Part shown: positions 1 through 11,442 of the stretch, in pieces | Layout of the letters: each line of letters starts with the position of its first letter | How positions within the stretch are numbered: position 1 is the stretch's first letter | DNA from: Danio rerio | Lineage: Eukaryota; Chordata; Actinopteri; Cypriniformes; Danionidae | Reading direction: 5' to 3' | Assembly (NCBI RefSeq): GCF_049306965.1 | Contig: NC_133200.1 | Coordinates: 11,679,001-11,743,000 of the forward strand | DNA length: 64,000 nucleotides | Translations under genes and position numbers: made by a program | The notes under the pieces: model-generated | Databases searched by the model: none | What the model was told of the DNA's origin: nothing | What the model saw: only the letters and a program-made list of their open reading frames with translations

Positions 1-97
1 CTATCTTTTTTCCCGGGTGTTGCCAGTGTAATCCAGTAGCATTACACACTTTCACACAAGACACGACTTCTACTTATGACGAATGTGGAAATGAAAA

Positions 98-414
98 TAT
101 TCATTTATTCATTTTCTTTTCGGCTTAATCCCTTTCTTAATCTGGGATTGCCACAGTGGAATGAACTGCCAACTTATCCAGAATATATTTACGCGACGGA
201 TAACTTTCCAGTTGCAACCCATTACTGGGAAACACCCATACACACTCATTCAAACACTACGGACAATATAGCTTACACCATTCACTTATACACGAACACG
301 GAGAGAACATGCAAACTCCACACAGAAATGACAACTGATCCAGCCAAGGCTTGAATTAGTGATCTTCTTGCTGTGACTGTGAGGCATCAACGCTACCTAT
401 TGCACCACCGTGTC
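98..414 (-). repeat. DANA-type SINE, nearly full length
   Basis: Read on the minus strand this has the DANA layout: a tRNA-like head (near 414), the conserved middle around GTGGAGTTTGCATGTTCTC, and the 3' tail GGCTTAATCCC/CCACAGTGGAATGA (reverse strand) ending in ATGAATGAAT. DANA is a tRNA-derived SINE known from Danio, so this is one of the best species clues. The 92-residue frame over it is not a gene. The copy is moderately diverged. Confidence 0.88.
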
Positions 415-698
415 ACAAATTTAGAGCATGTTTTCACATTTTTTGACACTCTTTTTTCGCATCAATTGTATTGATCTTAAAGGGGAAATTCATGTAAAAT
501 AAAAACAGGGTCAATTTGATAACCCTCAGTACATCACTCTTGGTTCATAAAATCTAAATCCGTGACTAATGGCACTTCTGTGGTAAAAAAAAAAAAACTC
601 TGGTTCCTGAAGAAGACATGTTGGGGTTAAGTGAAACTGTGAGGGAGCCGTAGGTGAAGACATGAAGGCGGAATGAATCCAAAAGCTGGAGTTTTTTA

Positions 699-2312
699 CA
701 GTTTTTTTGGATTGCTTAAGCACGATTTTCATAACAGGCCCCGTGTTTTCAAAACAGTACACACAACTAGCACGACCACACACCCAATTAGCAAAACATT
801 ACAGATCCTTTGCATAATTAAACACTCTTATAAACTATAGACTTATGTTCAAAAAACACACTTTTTTACCATAAGAAACACACATTTTTACATTTACTAT
901 ACACTGTTTGCACGAGTTACACACTGCTGTGATAAACCTAAAACACTTTTAGCACTTCTGCTTCCCTATGATTAGAGTAAGCTACCATCAACAAAGTACA
1001 AATATAAAGTAAATTCACCAAACACTACTCAAGAACAATGTTGCACCTTGAAGGAACTCATTTATTCCTCAACATGTCCAACATGTTGGCATGAAGATTC
1101 AAAGTACTGTAACATGTCACTTTACGTATTAAACTGGCATGAGAATTTTCAATTGCAATGTTGTCCTTAGCAAGACACCTTGGAAAGAAATGTCTTGAAT
1201 GTAGAATCTTGTATTTCTGCTACCTCCATCTGATCACAGGCCTCCTCACTGGCTTGGATTAGGGGTACCTTAGCCTGAAGATGGAGGTCATATACCATCC
1301 ACCACTATGCCGAGAAAACTCTTCTATAGGGTTGTGGAATGGAGAGTATGCTGGAAGATTTAGGACGGTGAAATGTGGATGTTGCTGAAACCAGTTCTGA
1401 ACCAGAGCAGAACGGTGGAAAAGACACATTGTTCCAGACAACAATATATTGCGCATGACCGATTTGATTTACTGCTGTTATGTTGTGCAATTGGTCCAAG
1501 AATGTAAGTGTATGTGCTGTGTTGTAAGGGCCCATATGGTCATGGCAGTGGAGGACCCCATTCTTTGTAATGGCTGCACAGTGTTACTGTACATTTTCCA
1601 CACGTTGCCCTGAGACATTGACTATAGCCCTGTGGCCAATGATTTCTTCTACTCTGTGTTCTCGTCAGGTTGAACACACCATCATCTACGTAAATGAATA
1701 CATGCTGGTTCTCTTCTCCATCCATTCATAAAACTACATGAAGAACAGTGTCAGGCAAAATTGTGTAGTTCAGTGTAAATCTAGTATTACAGTACAGTAA
1801 AAGATTATGAGACAGTATGCAAGATCACAAGTGAATACATAACTCTGCATAATCATGCCAGTCTTTCACCCTTTCGAAATTAACAATAAATTTGCTTCAT
1901 TTGAATAGGTTTTTTTTATGGCGTGTGTGTTGATATTGAGACCTGATGGTTTTCATCGAAACTGTCATTTTATAGTGCTTAAACACCTGATTGATGTGTC
2001 TACAATTAATCAAACAAGTGTTTGCACACCTGACGACTGTGTTGAACCAATTGGTTGGACGGTGCAGTAATTTGACAGTCCGTGCTTTGGTATTGTAATG
2101 AAGTGACTTCATGATAGATTTTAGTGTGTAATGTATGCTAAGTGTGTTTAGTGTTTTGCAAATCACTGTGTGTAGAGTTTTGCAACAAGTGTTAAGTTGA
2201 CAATGTGCTTATAGTTGTGCAAATATGGGCTGATGTTTTGATACTTGTGTGTAAGGTTTTGCTAATAGTGTACTAATTTTAATTTTAGTGTGTAAGCAAT
2301 CCAAAAAAACTG
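699..2312 (-). mobile_element. IS630/Tc1-mariner-superfamily DNA transposon with decayed transposase
   Basis: The element starts CAGTTTTTTTGGATTGCTTA and ends with its inverted copy, and is flanked by TA on both sides (697-698 and 2313-2314), the target duplication expected for this superfamily. On the minus strand, between about 1725 and 1259, pieces of a DDE transposase are recognisable in different frames: FIYVDDGVFNLT, then GPYNTAHTLTFLDQLHNI, then SALVQNWFQQHPHF with YSPFHNPIEEF (the last catalytic block). It is broken by at least two frame changes and cannot make an active enzyme. A smaller relative sits at 11443-12562. Confidence 0.85.
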
Positions 2313-2314
2313 TA

Positions 2315-2640
2315 AACAAACAGCTAGCATCAAACAAAGGCAGAATCATGATTATAAACCAGGCAACAGCAAGCAAACAAAGAGGCAGTCCGTAAAAGCA
2401 AACAAGGCAGAGTCCAAAATCCAAAAACAGTAGTCAAAAGGGCAGGCAAAAAGGTCATAACACAATGGCAGAAACAGCAGTAGGAAAACGCTTAGAAGGC
2501 AGTGAAACTGGCAATACTTCGCAAAAAAACAGACATAAGCCGTGTGCTTATATATGGTGGCTACCAGGAAGTACCACCGAGGAAGTACCCAGTCAATATT
2601 CCCTCTGGTGGGCGGATGAATGGTAAGCTGCCATATTCGT
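2315..2640 (-). mobile_element. Possible decayed LTR fragment
   Basis: A G/A-rich stretch with many GGCAGA, GGCAAAC and CAAACAA words and a TATA-like CTTATATATGG near 2550 resembles the LTR of the Gypsy-type element at 27611-32900 in layout and strand, including GCTTATATATGG. Similar sequence also lies just left of the transposon at 699, so that transposon may have landed inside this fossil. No second LTR, coding part or target duplication was found; the call is weak. Confidence 0.3.
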
Positions 2641-2928
2641 TACAGAAACGATCAGTCTGTGTTAGCAGATGTATTATCAAAGACTATAGAATACAAAAAA
2701 GCTATAGAATTCAGGTGTTCTAAACAGTTTACAAATTCTGTGAGGGTTTTTATATTATTAGTGGTCTCTCTGTCTTCCCCTAATGTTAAGTAAATTATAA
2801 AAAGTAGGCTACTAGTCATTTTTGTAATACTTCGAGATAGTTGCAGACCGCTTCATTGCTAAAATATTTGCATAAGAACTAAACACAGTAACAAAACGTT
2901 TTAATATACATTTATTAATAATTATTAC

Positions 2929-2994
2929 TGGTGGTTCATTCCGCTGTGGCGACCCCAGATTAATAAAAGGAGTAAGCGAAACGAAAATGAATGA
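2929..2994 (+). repeat. DANA SINE, 3' end only
   Basis: Only the last part of the SINE is present: GGTGGTTCATTCCGCTGTGG, then GATTAATAAAAGGA and AAAATGAATGAAT. AATAATTATTA occurs on both sides and is a possible target duplication. It interrupts the MHC upstream block. Confidence 0.8.
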
Positions 2995-3035
2995 ATAATA
3001 ATTATTACTTATCAGCCTCCAATAGTGTTTTAGAG

Positions 3036-3914
3036 CAGTGGTTTTTAAACTTTTCTGAGAAGAAGTATCTCCTCAAAAAAAAAAAAAGGTCACTCCAGGT
3101 ACCACCATAATGACCAGTATTAAAATACAGTAGCGTAATTGGCCTAATTAAGCAGCTACTGCACTGCATGTGACAGATTAATATTATTTTGAATATTTAT
3201 TATTGTCAACCACTTTAAACATGACACATAGTTTGAACATTATCACTTCTCTGTGCTTATAGGTAAAAAGAAATAATAGCGTTTAAATAAAAATGTGCTT
3301 TTAAACTAAAAATGGTTTTTAAAAGTAAAAACAAATCTGCTGTACTTAAATGTAAAGATATTATCATGAAGTAGCCTATTCATTAAAACCTGGAAATGTT
3401 CCTTGGACCTCATAAATATGGATATTTGTCATCATATTCGAATATATAAGCTCTTTTCGATAAATTTTGAAATATGTTGCATGTATATATAACTTATTTG
3501 TATAAGTTTAAAATCTAGACATTAACTTGTATTTTAAATATACAAATTGGATTTACATGATAAAATTAGAAATTAGATGTGCTTAGGCTTTGTGTGTCAG
3601 AAAAGCAAGTGATAAAACTATACCTGTCAACATTGGGATATAAAAATGCAGAATACGCCTACAACAACGGTTACAAATATGGGAGGAAATTAGCTTCAAA
3701 TGATAGAATACAAACATTAGAAAATTGAAAAGAAAACGAAAGGTTTAGCCTACTGAAATCATTTTACTGGTCACATCGGTGTTATCGTACGTATCATAAG
3801 AATTAAAAGTGTGTTCATTTTTTTACTTTAATTATTCAGCGATTCTTTGGCTTACCACTAGAAGGAAGCCTGTGTATCACACGTGGTACACGTACTACAG
3901 TGTGAGAACCACTG
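3036..3914. mobile_element. hAT-like non-autonomous transposon with perfect 8-bp target duplication
   Basis: The 879-bp element begins CAGTGGTTTTTAAACTTTTC and ends GTGAGAACCACTG, imperfect inverted termini of hAT type. TTTTAGAG lies directly on both sides (3028-3035 and 3915-3922), an exact 8-bp duplication. The uninterrupted site is visible in the paralogous blocks near 9005 and 10740 (CCAATAATGTTTTATAGGAA). No transposase frame is left. Confidence 0.88.
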
Positions 3915-4264
3915 TTTTAGAGGAATACAGCATAGCACAAAAGGCTTGCTGTATAATGAAAACAATATTGCAATCTGACTTGCTTATCATATAATAAATG
4001 TTTACCACACCTGGAACAGCATTGAGTTGTCAAATATTTTTAGCTAAACGGTTGCATGAGCCACCTAAACTGGAATGACTGCATTTTTAAAAAACTGCTG
4101 CACGATCAACGGCGAAAATTAAATCCTTCATTCGGATGTTTTTCAAGTCACTGAACATGTATTTGTTTTGTAATCTTGTTACATTTACCATATAAACAAT
4201 GTGTTTAATTAGCTATTGAGCAAATTATTTTTAAAAACTCGACAGACCGAAAGAATGTCAGGCA

Positions 4265-7200
4265 ATGGATACCATTCTTATGTTACTAGTATTTTTCTCT
4301 CCAACATTTGCTTCAGATTCAAACGGTAAGTCTTTAAAATTTTTTTGAATTGTTTAAACTGATTGCTGGTAAATACATTTTCAATTTGATCTTATCGAAC
4401 TCAGACAAGTTATCTTTTTACAGATCTTCATAGTAGGCTTTATTGTTTTTTTTTTTCTAAGTGAAAGTGAAAGTCTCAGCCTACGTGTCTAACTTTGAAG
4501 GCACAATACTTAGAAAATAAACACATCATGGATAAGCATTTTGTATTTCAGGTTCAAGTCTCTCTTTTTGGTTGTTCTCAACCTATATTAAAGGAAAAAC
4601 ACAATTTCCAGAATTTAGTTATACGACAACTTTGGATGACATCACAGTTGGATACTATAATTCAGAGACTTATATTCCAAGAGGTAATACAACAAATGAG
4701 GATGACGTGATTCATTCAGATTACATCATTAGTATAAGTCACTACATGCATGAATCCTTTATGAGAAGATCGCGACTGCTGGGGCAAGACAACAAAAATG
4801 ACAGTAAGCAGACGTGGCTCGATAAAAAAAAGTTTCCCATGTGTAATAGAGGCTGATCTTTCACAGTATGTTCCTTCATTTCCATCACAGGTCTTGATGT
4901 TTATCAGACACTAGTTGTCTGTGAGCTGCTGGACTTTCACACTTCTGGAAAAATGATTACTAAAGATGCTGCCAAAGGCTGCACCACAGATGAGTTGTGC
5001 TATTTCAACAAGACGTTTTCTTATACTGTGACTGCAACTATTGGACAAGATCTGCTGAAACCCCACCTTGAAGAATTCAAGATGAAATTTGAACAGTTCT
5101 TTTACCCAGTGTGTATAGATACTCTAAAGAATTACGTCAAAAAAAGAGAAATAGAAATAAATAGAAAAGGTAAAAAGAAAATGTGTGTCTATAGAATATT
5201 TTTAAATTGCACCTATTTTTATATATTATATTATATATCAAAATATTTAATTTTATAATTCTGTTTTTTAGTGAAACCACAAGTCAGGCTCATCCAGAAA
5301 GCTTCAGATTCTGGAGGGTTTGTAGTGAGTTGTTTAGCGACAGGATTTTACCCTCGTCACATCAACCTGACCTTGTTAAGAGATGGACAGCCTGTATCTG
5401 ATCATGAGTTCACTGGAGGAGATCTGCTGCCCAATGGAGACGGGACGTACCAGATGAGGAAGAGTCTGGAGATCAGCGCAGAGGAGAGAGAAAAACACAA
5501 TTACACCTGCTCTGCAAAACACATGGGCGAAGAATATCACATTGATTTGGGTAATTATCTTTTACACACATAAACAAGTGGAAGCAGAGACGACTGGGGA
5601 TGCAGGGGTGAACTCACCCATCCCCCAAGCTGAGGTCATTGTGGTAGTTTGCAAGCTCCTCAGTGGCAAAGCAGCGGGGGTGGATGAGATTCACCCTGTG
5701 TATCTTAGGGCCTACTCACACTATGCCATCCGTACCGTGCCCAGGCCCGTTTCCCGAATCGTTTGAGAAGTGTGAGTGCGCTGAATCGGGCTCAAGCACG
5801 GTTAACTTGGCTGGCCCTGGCCCGGTTGGAAGAGGTGTGCCTGAGCGCGGTTCACTTGGGCTTTGGCACGGTACGCTTGTGCAAAACGCGCCAATGCCCG
5901 AAACTGAAAGCGAGACATGACTTTTAAGGCACTGTTTCATGTGGATTTATTAATAATTCTTACTGTTCAGTGAACACAAACTGCTGTAGTTTATTAAAGA
6001 CGAAAACCCCTCACTGCACGACAGCTGCGCGGCTTCAGCAGACCTCCTCATTCCTGCAGCAAGAGAGCTTTATGATTGTTTATGAGCGCCAAAAGTGGCA
6101 GATCTGTTCGGCGAAATATCTGACTGCGTGTCAACGCATCCCTAAGAACTGTTTGGCGAAATATTTGACTGCATGTCACTGCATAATAAACGACTGAAAC
6201 GATATAACTAGAGGAATCTCAACTGTGCTGCTGAGTGAGAGAGCGCTTCTGCAGCAGCAGCTATGACGCAAGCGTGCCGAGGCCCATTTGTGGTGTGAGT
6301 GCGAGGCCGTCGGGGGAGACGGGAGGGGGGACAAGCGTGCTTTGGCCCGGTTCGAGGCAACTGTACCTAGTGTGAGTACGGCCTTAGGTCTCTGGATGTT
6401 TTGGGACTGTCGTTTTTGACACGTCTTTACAACATCGAATGAAGGTCAGTGACAGTTCCTCTGGACTGGGCAACTGGGGTGGTGGTTCCTATTTTTAAGA
6501 AGGGGGACCAGAGGGTGTGCTCCAGCTATAGGGGGATCACACTCCTCAGCCTCCTGGGGAAAGTCTATGCCAGGGTACTGGAGAGGAGAATCCGGCCAAT
6601 GGTTGAAACTAGGATCCAGGAGGAACAATGCGGTTTTCATCCGTGCCGTGGTACACTGGACCAGCTCTATACCCTCACCAGGGTGCTCAAGGGTTCATGG
6701 GAGTATGCCCAACCAGTTCACATGTGTTTTGTGGACTTGGAGAAGGCATTCGATCGTGTCCCTCGTGGCATTCTGTAGAGGGTGCTCATGGAGTATGGGG
6801 TCAGAGGCGATCTGTTGAGGGCCGTCTCGTCCCTGTATGAACAGAGTAAGAGTCTGGTTCGCATTGCCGGCAATAAATAAGAGTTGTTTCTAGTGCATGT
6901 TGGACTCCGGCAGGGCTGCCCCTTGTCATCAATTCTATTTATAATTTTTATGGACAGAATTGCTAGGCGCAGCCTTGGGCTGGGGGGGGTCCGGTTCGGG
7001 GACCACAGGATTTCATCTCTGTTATTCGCAGACAATGTTGTTCTGTTGGCTTCATCGAACATGGACCTTCAGCATGCACTGTGCGGTTTGCTGCCAAGTG
7101 TGACGCAGCTGGGATGAGAATCAGCACCTCAAAGTCCGAGGCAATGGTGCTCCACCAGAAAAAGGTGGTTTGGCATCTCCAGGTTGGAGGAAAGTCCTTA

Positions 7201-9338
7201 CCCCAGGTGGAGGGTAAACATCTCGGGGTTTTGTTCATGAGTAAGGGAAGGATGGAACATGAGATTGACAGGGGGATTGGTGCAGCGGCAGCAGTTGATG
7301 TCTGTTGTGGTGAAGAAGGAGCTGAGCCGAAAGGCAAAACACTCAATTTACCGGTCAATCTACGTTCCTACTCTCACCTATGGTCTTAAGCTTTGGTTTA
7401 TGACCGAAAGGACAAGATCTCAGATACAAGCGGCTGAAATGAGTTTCCTTCGAAGGGTGGCAGGGCGCACTCTTATGGATAGGGTGAGAAGCTCTGACAC
7501 CCGGGAGGAGCTCGAAGTAGAGCCGCTGCTTCTTTACAACGAGAGAAGTCAGCTGAGGTGGCTCAGGATAAACATATGAGATGAACATATGAGATAAAAT
7601 TTTGATCTGATCTTCATCTAAATTCTTCTTTTAGTTGAACTTCACCAACACCACATATGGATTGCTATTGGTGTTGCTATGCTGTTGGTATGTGCCATAA
7701 TTGTTGGTTTGGCAATAAGAAATTGGAAAAAAGGCCAGAAGTACAGTATACCTGGACCAACAGAAAGAGGTAGGCCAAATTTGACTTTATGTTTTCCTTT
7801 AAGATAATAATGATCTTTTAGAATCTTTACTGAATCATGTTATATGGGGCATGAAAAACAATATTACTGTACAATCTTCAGAATACTAAGAATCTGCAAA
7901 TTTAAGATTATATACTTTGCATTTCACTTGACTGTTTGGTTCCCTTGGTTCCTTTGATGCAGACCAAAAACCTGGTGCACACCAAAAAAGACGAGTCTCT
8001 TTCCATATCCAAAAATAACTGGAACGGTTTGACTTAATTATGAACAATTGTTTCGTGTTTTAAAGATGTTTAAGTGGGATGCTGTAATATTTAGGTGAGA
8101 CGAATGTAATGTGTGCGGCAGATCAGGGATGATGAGGCAGGAATTAATTATATTTAAGCTTTTTACTATTTTTTCATTTTTTTAAATTACAATTATTCTC
8201 TTTAAACAAAAACAATGAGTCTAAGCAAATCAAAAATATTTAACAAAACTAAACAATCCTTAAATCTAAAGTCTAAACTAGGCGACAAAAAGAAATAATG
8301 AAAATAAAACCGAGATCTTCAGTGTACTCGACACCTGAACTAAACTAATTAAACTACAAAACTCAAAGTTACATGGGTGGCAAAACACTCAAGCTAATCT
8401 AAAAACAACCCATCTAAACTAAAACAAACCTAACAAAAAGGTCACAGGCTAGGTTTAAATCCCACAACTACTATCAAATCATTTTATCCAAAGAATTACC
8501 ACCGTAAACTGAGATAATAAATGACTTAACAGCCTAAGCAGGCCAAAACACACAGATCGCGTGGAGCACTAAAGGTACGCCAAGGTAGAGCGCACACCAT
8601 ACACTGGTCTGTCGGGGTTTTAAATGCTTGAGCTCATCCGGTGATTGGTGGAACCACAACACTGTCATGATGATGGACAGATGCTGAACCAAAAAGAAAC
8701 TTAAGGGTTGAGTAAGAAGCGGAGAGGGTGAGAAAAATAAATAAACAAAGAAAAAAACCCAACATTAAACATAACAACAACACAGATATAATAAGTAATC
8801 TGTAATGTATTACAGTTTGGAAGTAACTTGCACAACACTGGTTATTTATCCCAGCTTGGTTAGTGGTCTCTGTCTCCACCTGATGTTAAATAATAAAAAA
8901 TACTAGTAAAGTTTTTCATTTTGACATTTTAAGATGAATTATTAAAATGTATCAGGTGAGAAATGTTCAGCTATTGTACATTTTATTGATATTAATCAGC
9001 ATCCAATAATGTTTTATAGGAACCTTTATGACAAAAGGTTCACTGCATGAACAAGACAATATGGGAAATCTGCTAATTATATGATAACATTCAGCACAAA
9101 TAGGACAGCCTTGAGTTGTCATCTGATTTGAATATTTCATATGTTTCTAAAGTTTTACACTTCGTTTCTGTTTATATTCCTGATGCTTTTCAAACTCTTT
9201 TATAAATACACTCCTCATTGAAAAAAATGAACATCAAATGTACACACAAACAAATCAGTGTGTTTGTTTAGCTGTGTTAGCCTAGTTCCATTGAATAAAT
9301 CACATTTATTTCCATTTTCAGGTGAACATGATCTGTAA
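4265..9338 (+). CDS. MHC class I heavy chain, non-classical, gene 1 (subgroup A)
   Basis: Six exons, all joined in phase 1, give 340 residues: signal 4265-4325, alpha1 4552-4803, alpha2 4891-5169, alpha3 5272-5550, connecting/TM 7635-7769, tail and stop 9322-9338. The signal peptide is MDTILMLLVFFSPTFA; the ATG at 4255 was rejected because it stops at once. Alpha1 begins around SLSFWLFSTYIKGK and has the sequon NTTNED. Alpha2 keeps the disulphide cysteines (VVCELL and YPVCIDTL). Alpha3 is a C1-type Ig domain with [10 protein letters not shown] and YTCSAKH and the sequon NLT. The TM segment is near [20 protein letters not shown], followed by a short tail ending GEHDL. ATTAAA at 9454-9459 is the likely polyadenylation signal. 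Alpha1 (84 codons) is shorter than in classical class I and the classical T-K-W block of alpha2 is absent, so peptide binding is doubtful. L lineage is the best guess. The 2.1-kb alpha3-TM intron holds a LINE. The tail exon is supported by the matching exon in gene 2. Confidence 0.88.
4461..4474 (+). promoter_or_regulatory. ISRE-like motif in intron 1 of gene 1
   Basis: GTGAAAGTGAAAGT lies about 135 bp after the signal exon. It fits the interferon-stimulated response element core GAAANNGAAA bound by IRF/STAT factors. Gene 2 has a similar motif in its own first intron, which makes chance less likely. Function is inferred. Confidence 0.5.
5577..7571 (+). mobile_element. Non-LTR retrotransposon (LINE) reverse-transcriptase fragment
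   Basis: Same strand as gene 1 and wholly inside its alpha3-TM intron. The reverse-transcriptase core can be followed from about 6449: VVVPIFKKGDQR, then YRGITLLSLLGKVYARVLE, FVDLEKAFDRVPRGIL, GLRQGCPLSSILF and LLFADNVVLLAS (FADN in place of the usual FADD catalytic box), then the C-terminal part VKKELSRKAKHSIYRSIYVP to about 7570. It has at least two stops and several frame changes and lacks the 5' half. The clade is not certain; it resembles the I/Nimb-like LINEs common in fish. A TIR element interrupts it at 5708-6383. Confidence 0.85.
5708..6383. mobile_element. TIR DNA transposon, Harbinger-like by target site, inside the LINE
   Basis: The 676-bp element has inverted ends GGGCCTACTCACACTATG / GGCCGTACTCACACTAGG and sits between two copies of TTA (5705-5707 and 6384-6386), a 3-bp duplication typical of PIF/Harbinger. 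Removing it and one TTA restores continuous LINE sequence (GTATCTTAGGTCTCTGGATG). No transposase is present, so it is non-autonomous. A related element lies at 45061-45377. Confidence 0.78.
8030..8790. other. Intronic stretch, unassigned repeat-like DNA
   Basis: Part of gene 1's last intron. The start (7960-8030) matches, inverted, the gene 2 intron near 33641-33720. The rest is A-rich on the plus strand with a CA-poor body and no coding frame. It reads like an old retroelement end but no termini or target duplication were found. Confidence 0.3.
8792..9178 (+). repeat. 385-bp direct duplication, copy 1
   Basis: This segment and 10525-10909 align from GTAATCTGTAATGTATTA to CTTCGTTTCTGTTTATA with only scattered differences, 1.73 kb apart. 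Both contain the MHC upstream block seen at 2755-4030. This copy sits, unexpectedly, inside gene 1's last intron, just before the tail exon. Confidence 0.85.
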
Positions 9339-9479
9339 TCTTCTGAAGTCATCCGAACATTTCAGTGCAGATACAACTGCTTTATTCAGTGGAGACAATG
9401 CACATTTTGGAATGATAATCTCAGACACACATCTGACATCTGACTGTTTCTACATTAAAGAGAAAATATGTGATTTAAA

Positions 9480-10520
9480 TAATGAATTTTAACTACTTGT
9501 TTATTGGGATTTTTCCTTTTGGAGTTATCAAGTGTTTCTATTTACATTTGAAATTACGTTTAAAGTTACATTTCTGCTATTCTGTATAAATGTTTTTTTT
9601 AATTTTTTATTAGTATGGTGCACCTTTTGGATGTTTAATAGTTAATAGTGTTTAAAACTGGAAATATGTCATCATATAACATACAGCCAAAAATGTTATG
9701 GTTTATTAGATTAAAAATTATAAGTCTATTTTAGTATGTTGGTTATTGTTAATAAATAGTGTACTAATATACAACATATCAAAAAGCTCGAAAGGAAGAG
9801 GGAACACAAGACACAAATTGTGAGTCTGCATGCAATCTCACTGAGAGAGCAGTGTACTGAGAGCACGCAAGAAAATTTGTGTGTGAGCAGTGCATATTTG
9901 AGAGATCGTGAGAATTTGTGCGTGTCTGCGTGAGCAGCGTATGTGAGAGTTCGGAAGAAGTTTTGTCCACAAACAGAGAAAATCAGTGCACAAACATTAT
10001 ACTGAGAAAGCTGTTCATCATGCTCACTTTGTGCATGACAGTTTTGTGTTGTGAACCACTTGAATGTAAAGTAAATACAATAATGGCAACAATAAGAAAA
10101 AAAAAACAAAATCTGCATTTTGTCATGGCATTGGAGTTTACATATCGGTTGTGTCTAATATGAATATAGCCAAGCCATTCACAGATATTGCCAGATAATC
10201 ACTTTACCTCTACCATACTGTTAACAGATCATTTGTGATTCTGGCTGTCATCCTTTCTTGCATTGTCTTGAGCCTTCACATTGCCAAATATATACTATAT
10301 GGTTAGTAGCCAGGAGAGGTCACAGTTATTCTGCAACATCAAATCACTTTCTACTGGATGTAAAATGCTCATTATAGAACATTATAGAGTTTTATAATGT
10401 TAAGTTCTAATTCTGTAGTAATTTTGGTGAAAGTAACTAAAAAGTAATATAAGAGTAATGTAACATATTACAATTCTGAGACAGTAATACTGTAATGTAA
10501 GGGTTTACTTTTAATTAACA
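9480..10520. other. Intergenic DNA after gene 1
   Basis: AT-rich sequence with no gene. From about 9780 to 9990 there is a run rich in GTGTGAGCAG, GAGAG and TGTGTGAG words that is weakly repetitive. 10420-10520 contains AGTAACTAAAAAGTAA-like words shared with the repeat near 46130. The frames here are chance frames. Confidence 0.5.
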
Positions 10521-10524
10521 GTAA

Positions 10525-10909
10525 TGAGTAATCTGTAATGTATTATAGTTTGGAAGTAACTTGCACAACACTGGTTATTTATCCCAGCTTGGTTAGTGGT
10601 CTCTGTCTCCCCCTGGTGTTAAATAATAAAAAATACTAGTAAAGTTTTTCATTTTGACATTTTAAAATTAATTATTAAAATGTACCAGGTGACAAATGTT
10701 CAGCTATTGGACATTTTATTGATATTAATCAGCATCCAATAATGTTTTATAGGAACCTTTATTACACAAGGTTCACTGCATGCACAAGACAATATGGGAA
10801 ATCTGCTAATTATATGATAACATTCAGCACAAATAGGACAGCCTTGAGTTGTCATCTGATTTGGATATTTCATATGTTTCTAAAGTTTCACGCTTCGTTT
10901 CTGTTTATA
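10525..10909 (+). repeat. 385-bp direct duplication, copy 2
   Basis: Second copy of the segment at 8792-9178. It lies upstream of the alpha3 relic (11353-11422), as would be expected if it were the 5' flank of a lost MHC gene. Confidence 0.85.
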
Positions 10910-11034
10910 TCTTTTAGCAAAAGACTATGGACTGACTAAACATTTGCATTTAAAACAATCAATATATTTTCATCCATCGTTGGTTTTAGTGATAAATGTA
11001 AATGTTAATGACAAAATCACAGCCATTTATATTA

Positions 11035-11250
<216 letters not shown>

Positions 11251-11345
11251 AGCAGTGGCGCAGTAGGTAGTGCTGTCACCTCACAGCAAGAAGGTCGCTG
11301 GTTTGAGCCTCGGCTCAGTTGGAGTTTCTGTGTGGAGTTTGCATG
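11251..11345 (+). repeat. DANA SINE, 5' tRNA-like head
   Basis: GCAGTGGCGCAGTAGGTAG (box A region), CACAGCAAGAAGGTCGCTGG and TTTGAGCCTCGGCTCAG (box B region), then TGTGTGGAGTTTGCATG. The copy stops abruptly where the MHC alpha3 relic starts. Confidence 0.88.
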
Positions 11346-11352
11346 GATAAAG

Positions 11353-11422
11353 AGACAAAAACACAAATACACCTGCTCTGCCACACACCTTAGTTTGGAC
11401 AACAAACTGGATGTTTTATTGG
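11353..11422 (+). pseudogene. MHC class I alpha3 exon relic (subgroup B)
   Basis: Only the last 23 codons of an alpha3 exon survive. They read RQKHKYTCSATHLSLDNK then LDVLLG, and end in a usable GG|GTAATG splice donor, just as in genes 3 and 4. The LDNK ending places it in subgroup B, not with neighbouring gene 1, whose exon ends HIDLG. The 5' side is a SINE head and the 3' side a DNA transposon, so the rest of the gene was lost by rearrangement or insertion. Confidence 0.88.
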
Positions 11423-11442
11423 GTAATGTGGAAAAAAAATTA

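Larger units (their letters stand above)
2755..4030 (+). other. MHC upstream block, interrupted by two repeats
   Basis: This block lies 235 bp to 1.5 kb upstream of gene 1. Once the DANA end (2929-2994) and the hAT element (3036-3914) are removed, it reads as a roughly 300-bp sequence that recurs at 8863-9140 and 10597-10870: shared words are TAGTGGTCTCT, ATGTTAA, AATCAGC-TCCAATA-TGTTTTA and CTTGAGTTGTCA / ATTGAGTTGTCA. It is probably the duplicated 5' flank of ancestral MHC genes. Whether it has promoter activity is not shown by the sequence. Confidence 0.6.

Noticed and set aside
76-354. 92-residue frame at the window's start
   Set aside because: It translates the antisense of a DANA SINE.
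4255-4329. ATG at 4255 as gene 1 start
   Set aside because: That frame runs into a stop after 24 codons; the ATG at 4265 gives a proper leader and a phase-1 donor.
7960-8010. Extra tail exon of gene 1 after GATGCAG
   Set aside because: It has an acceptor-like sequence but no good donor, and the matching sequence in gene 2 is an intronic repeat in the same relative place.
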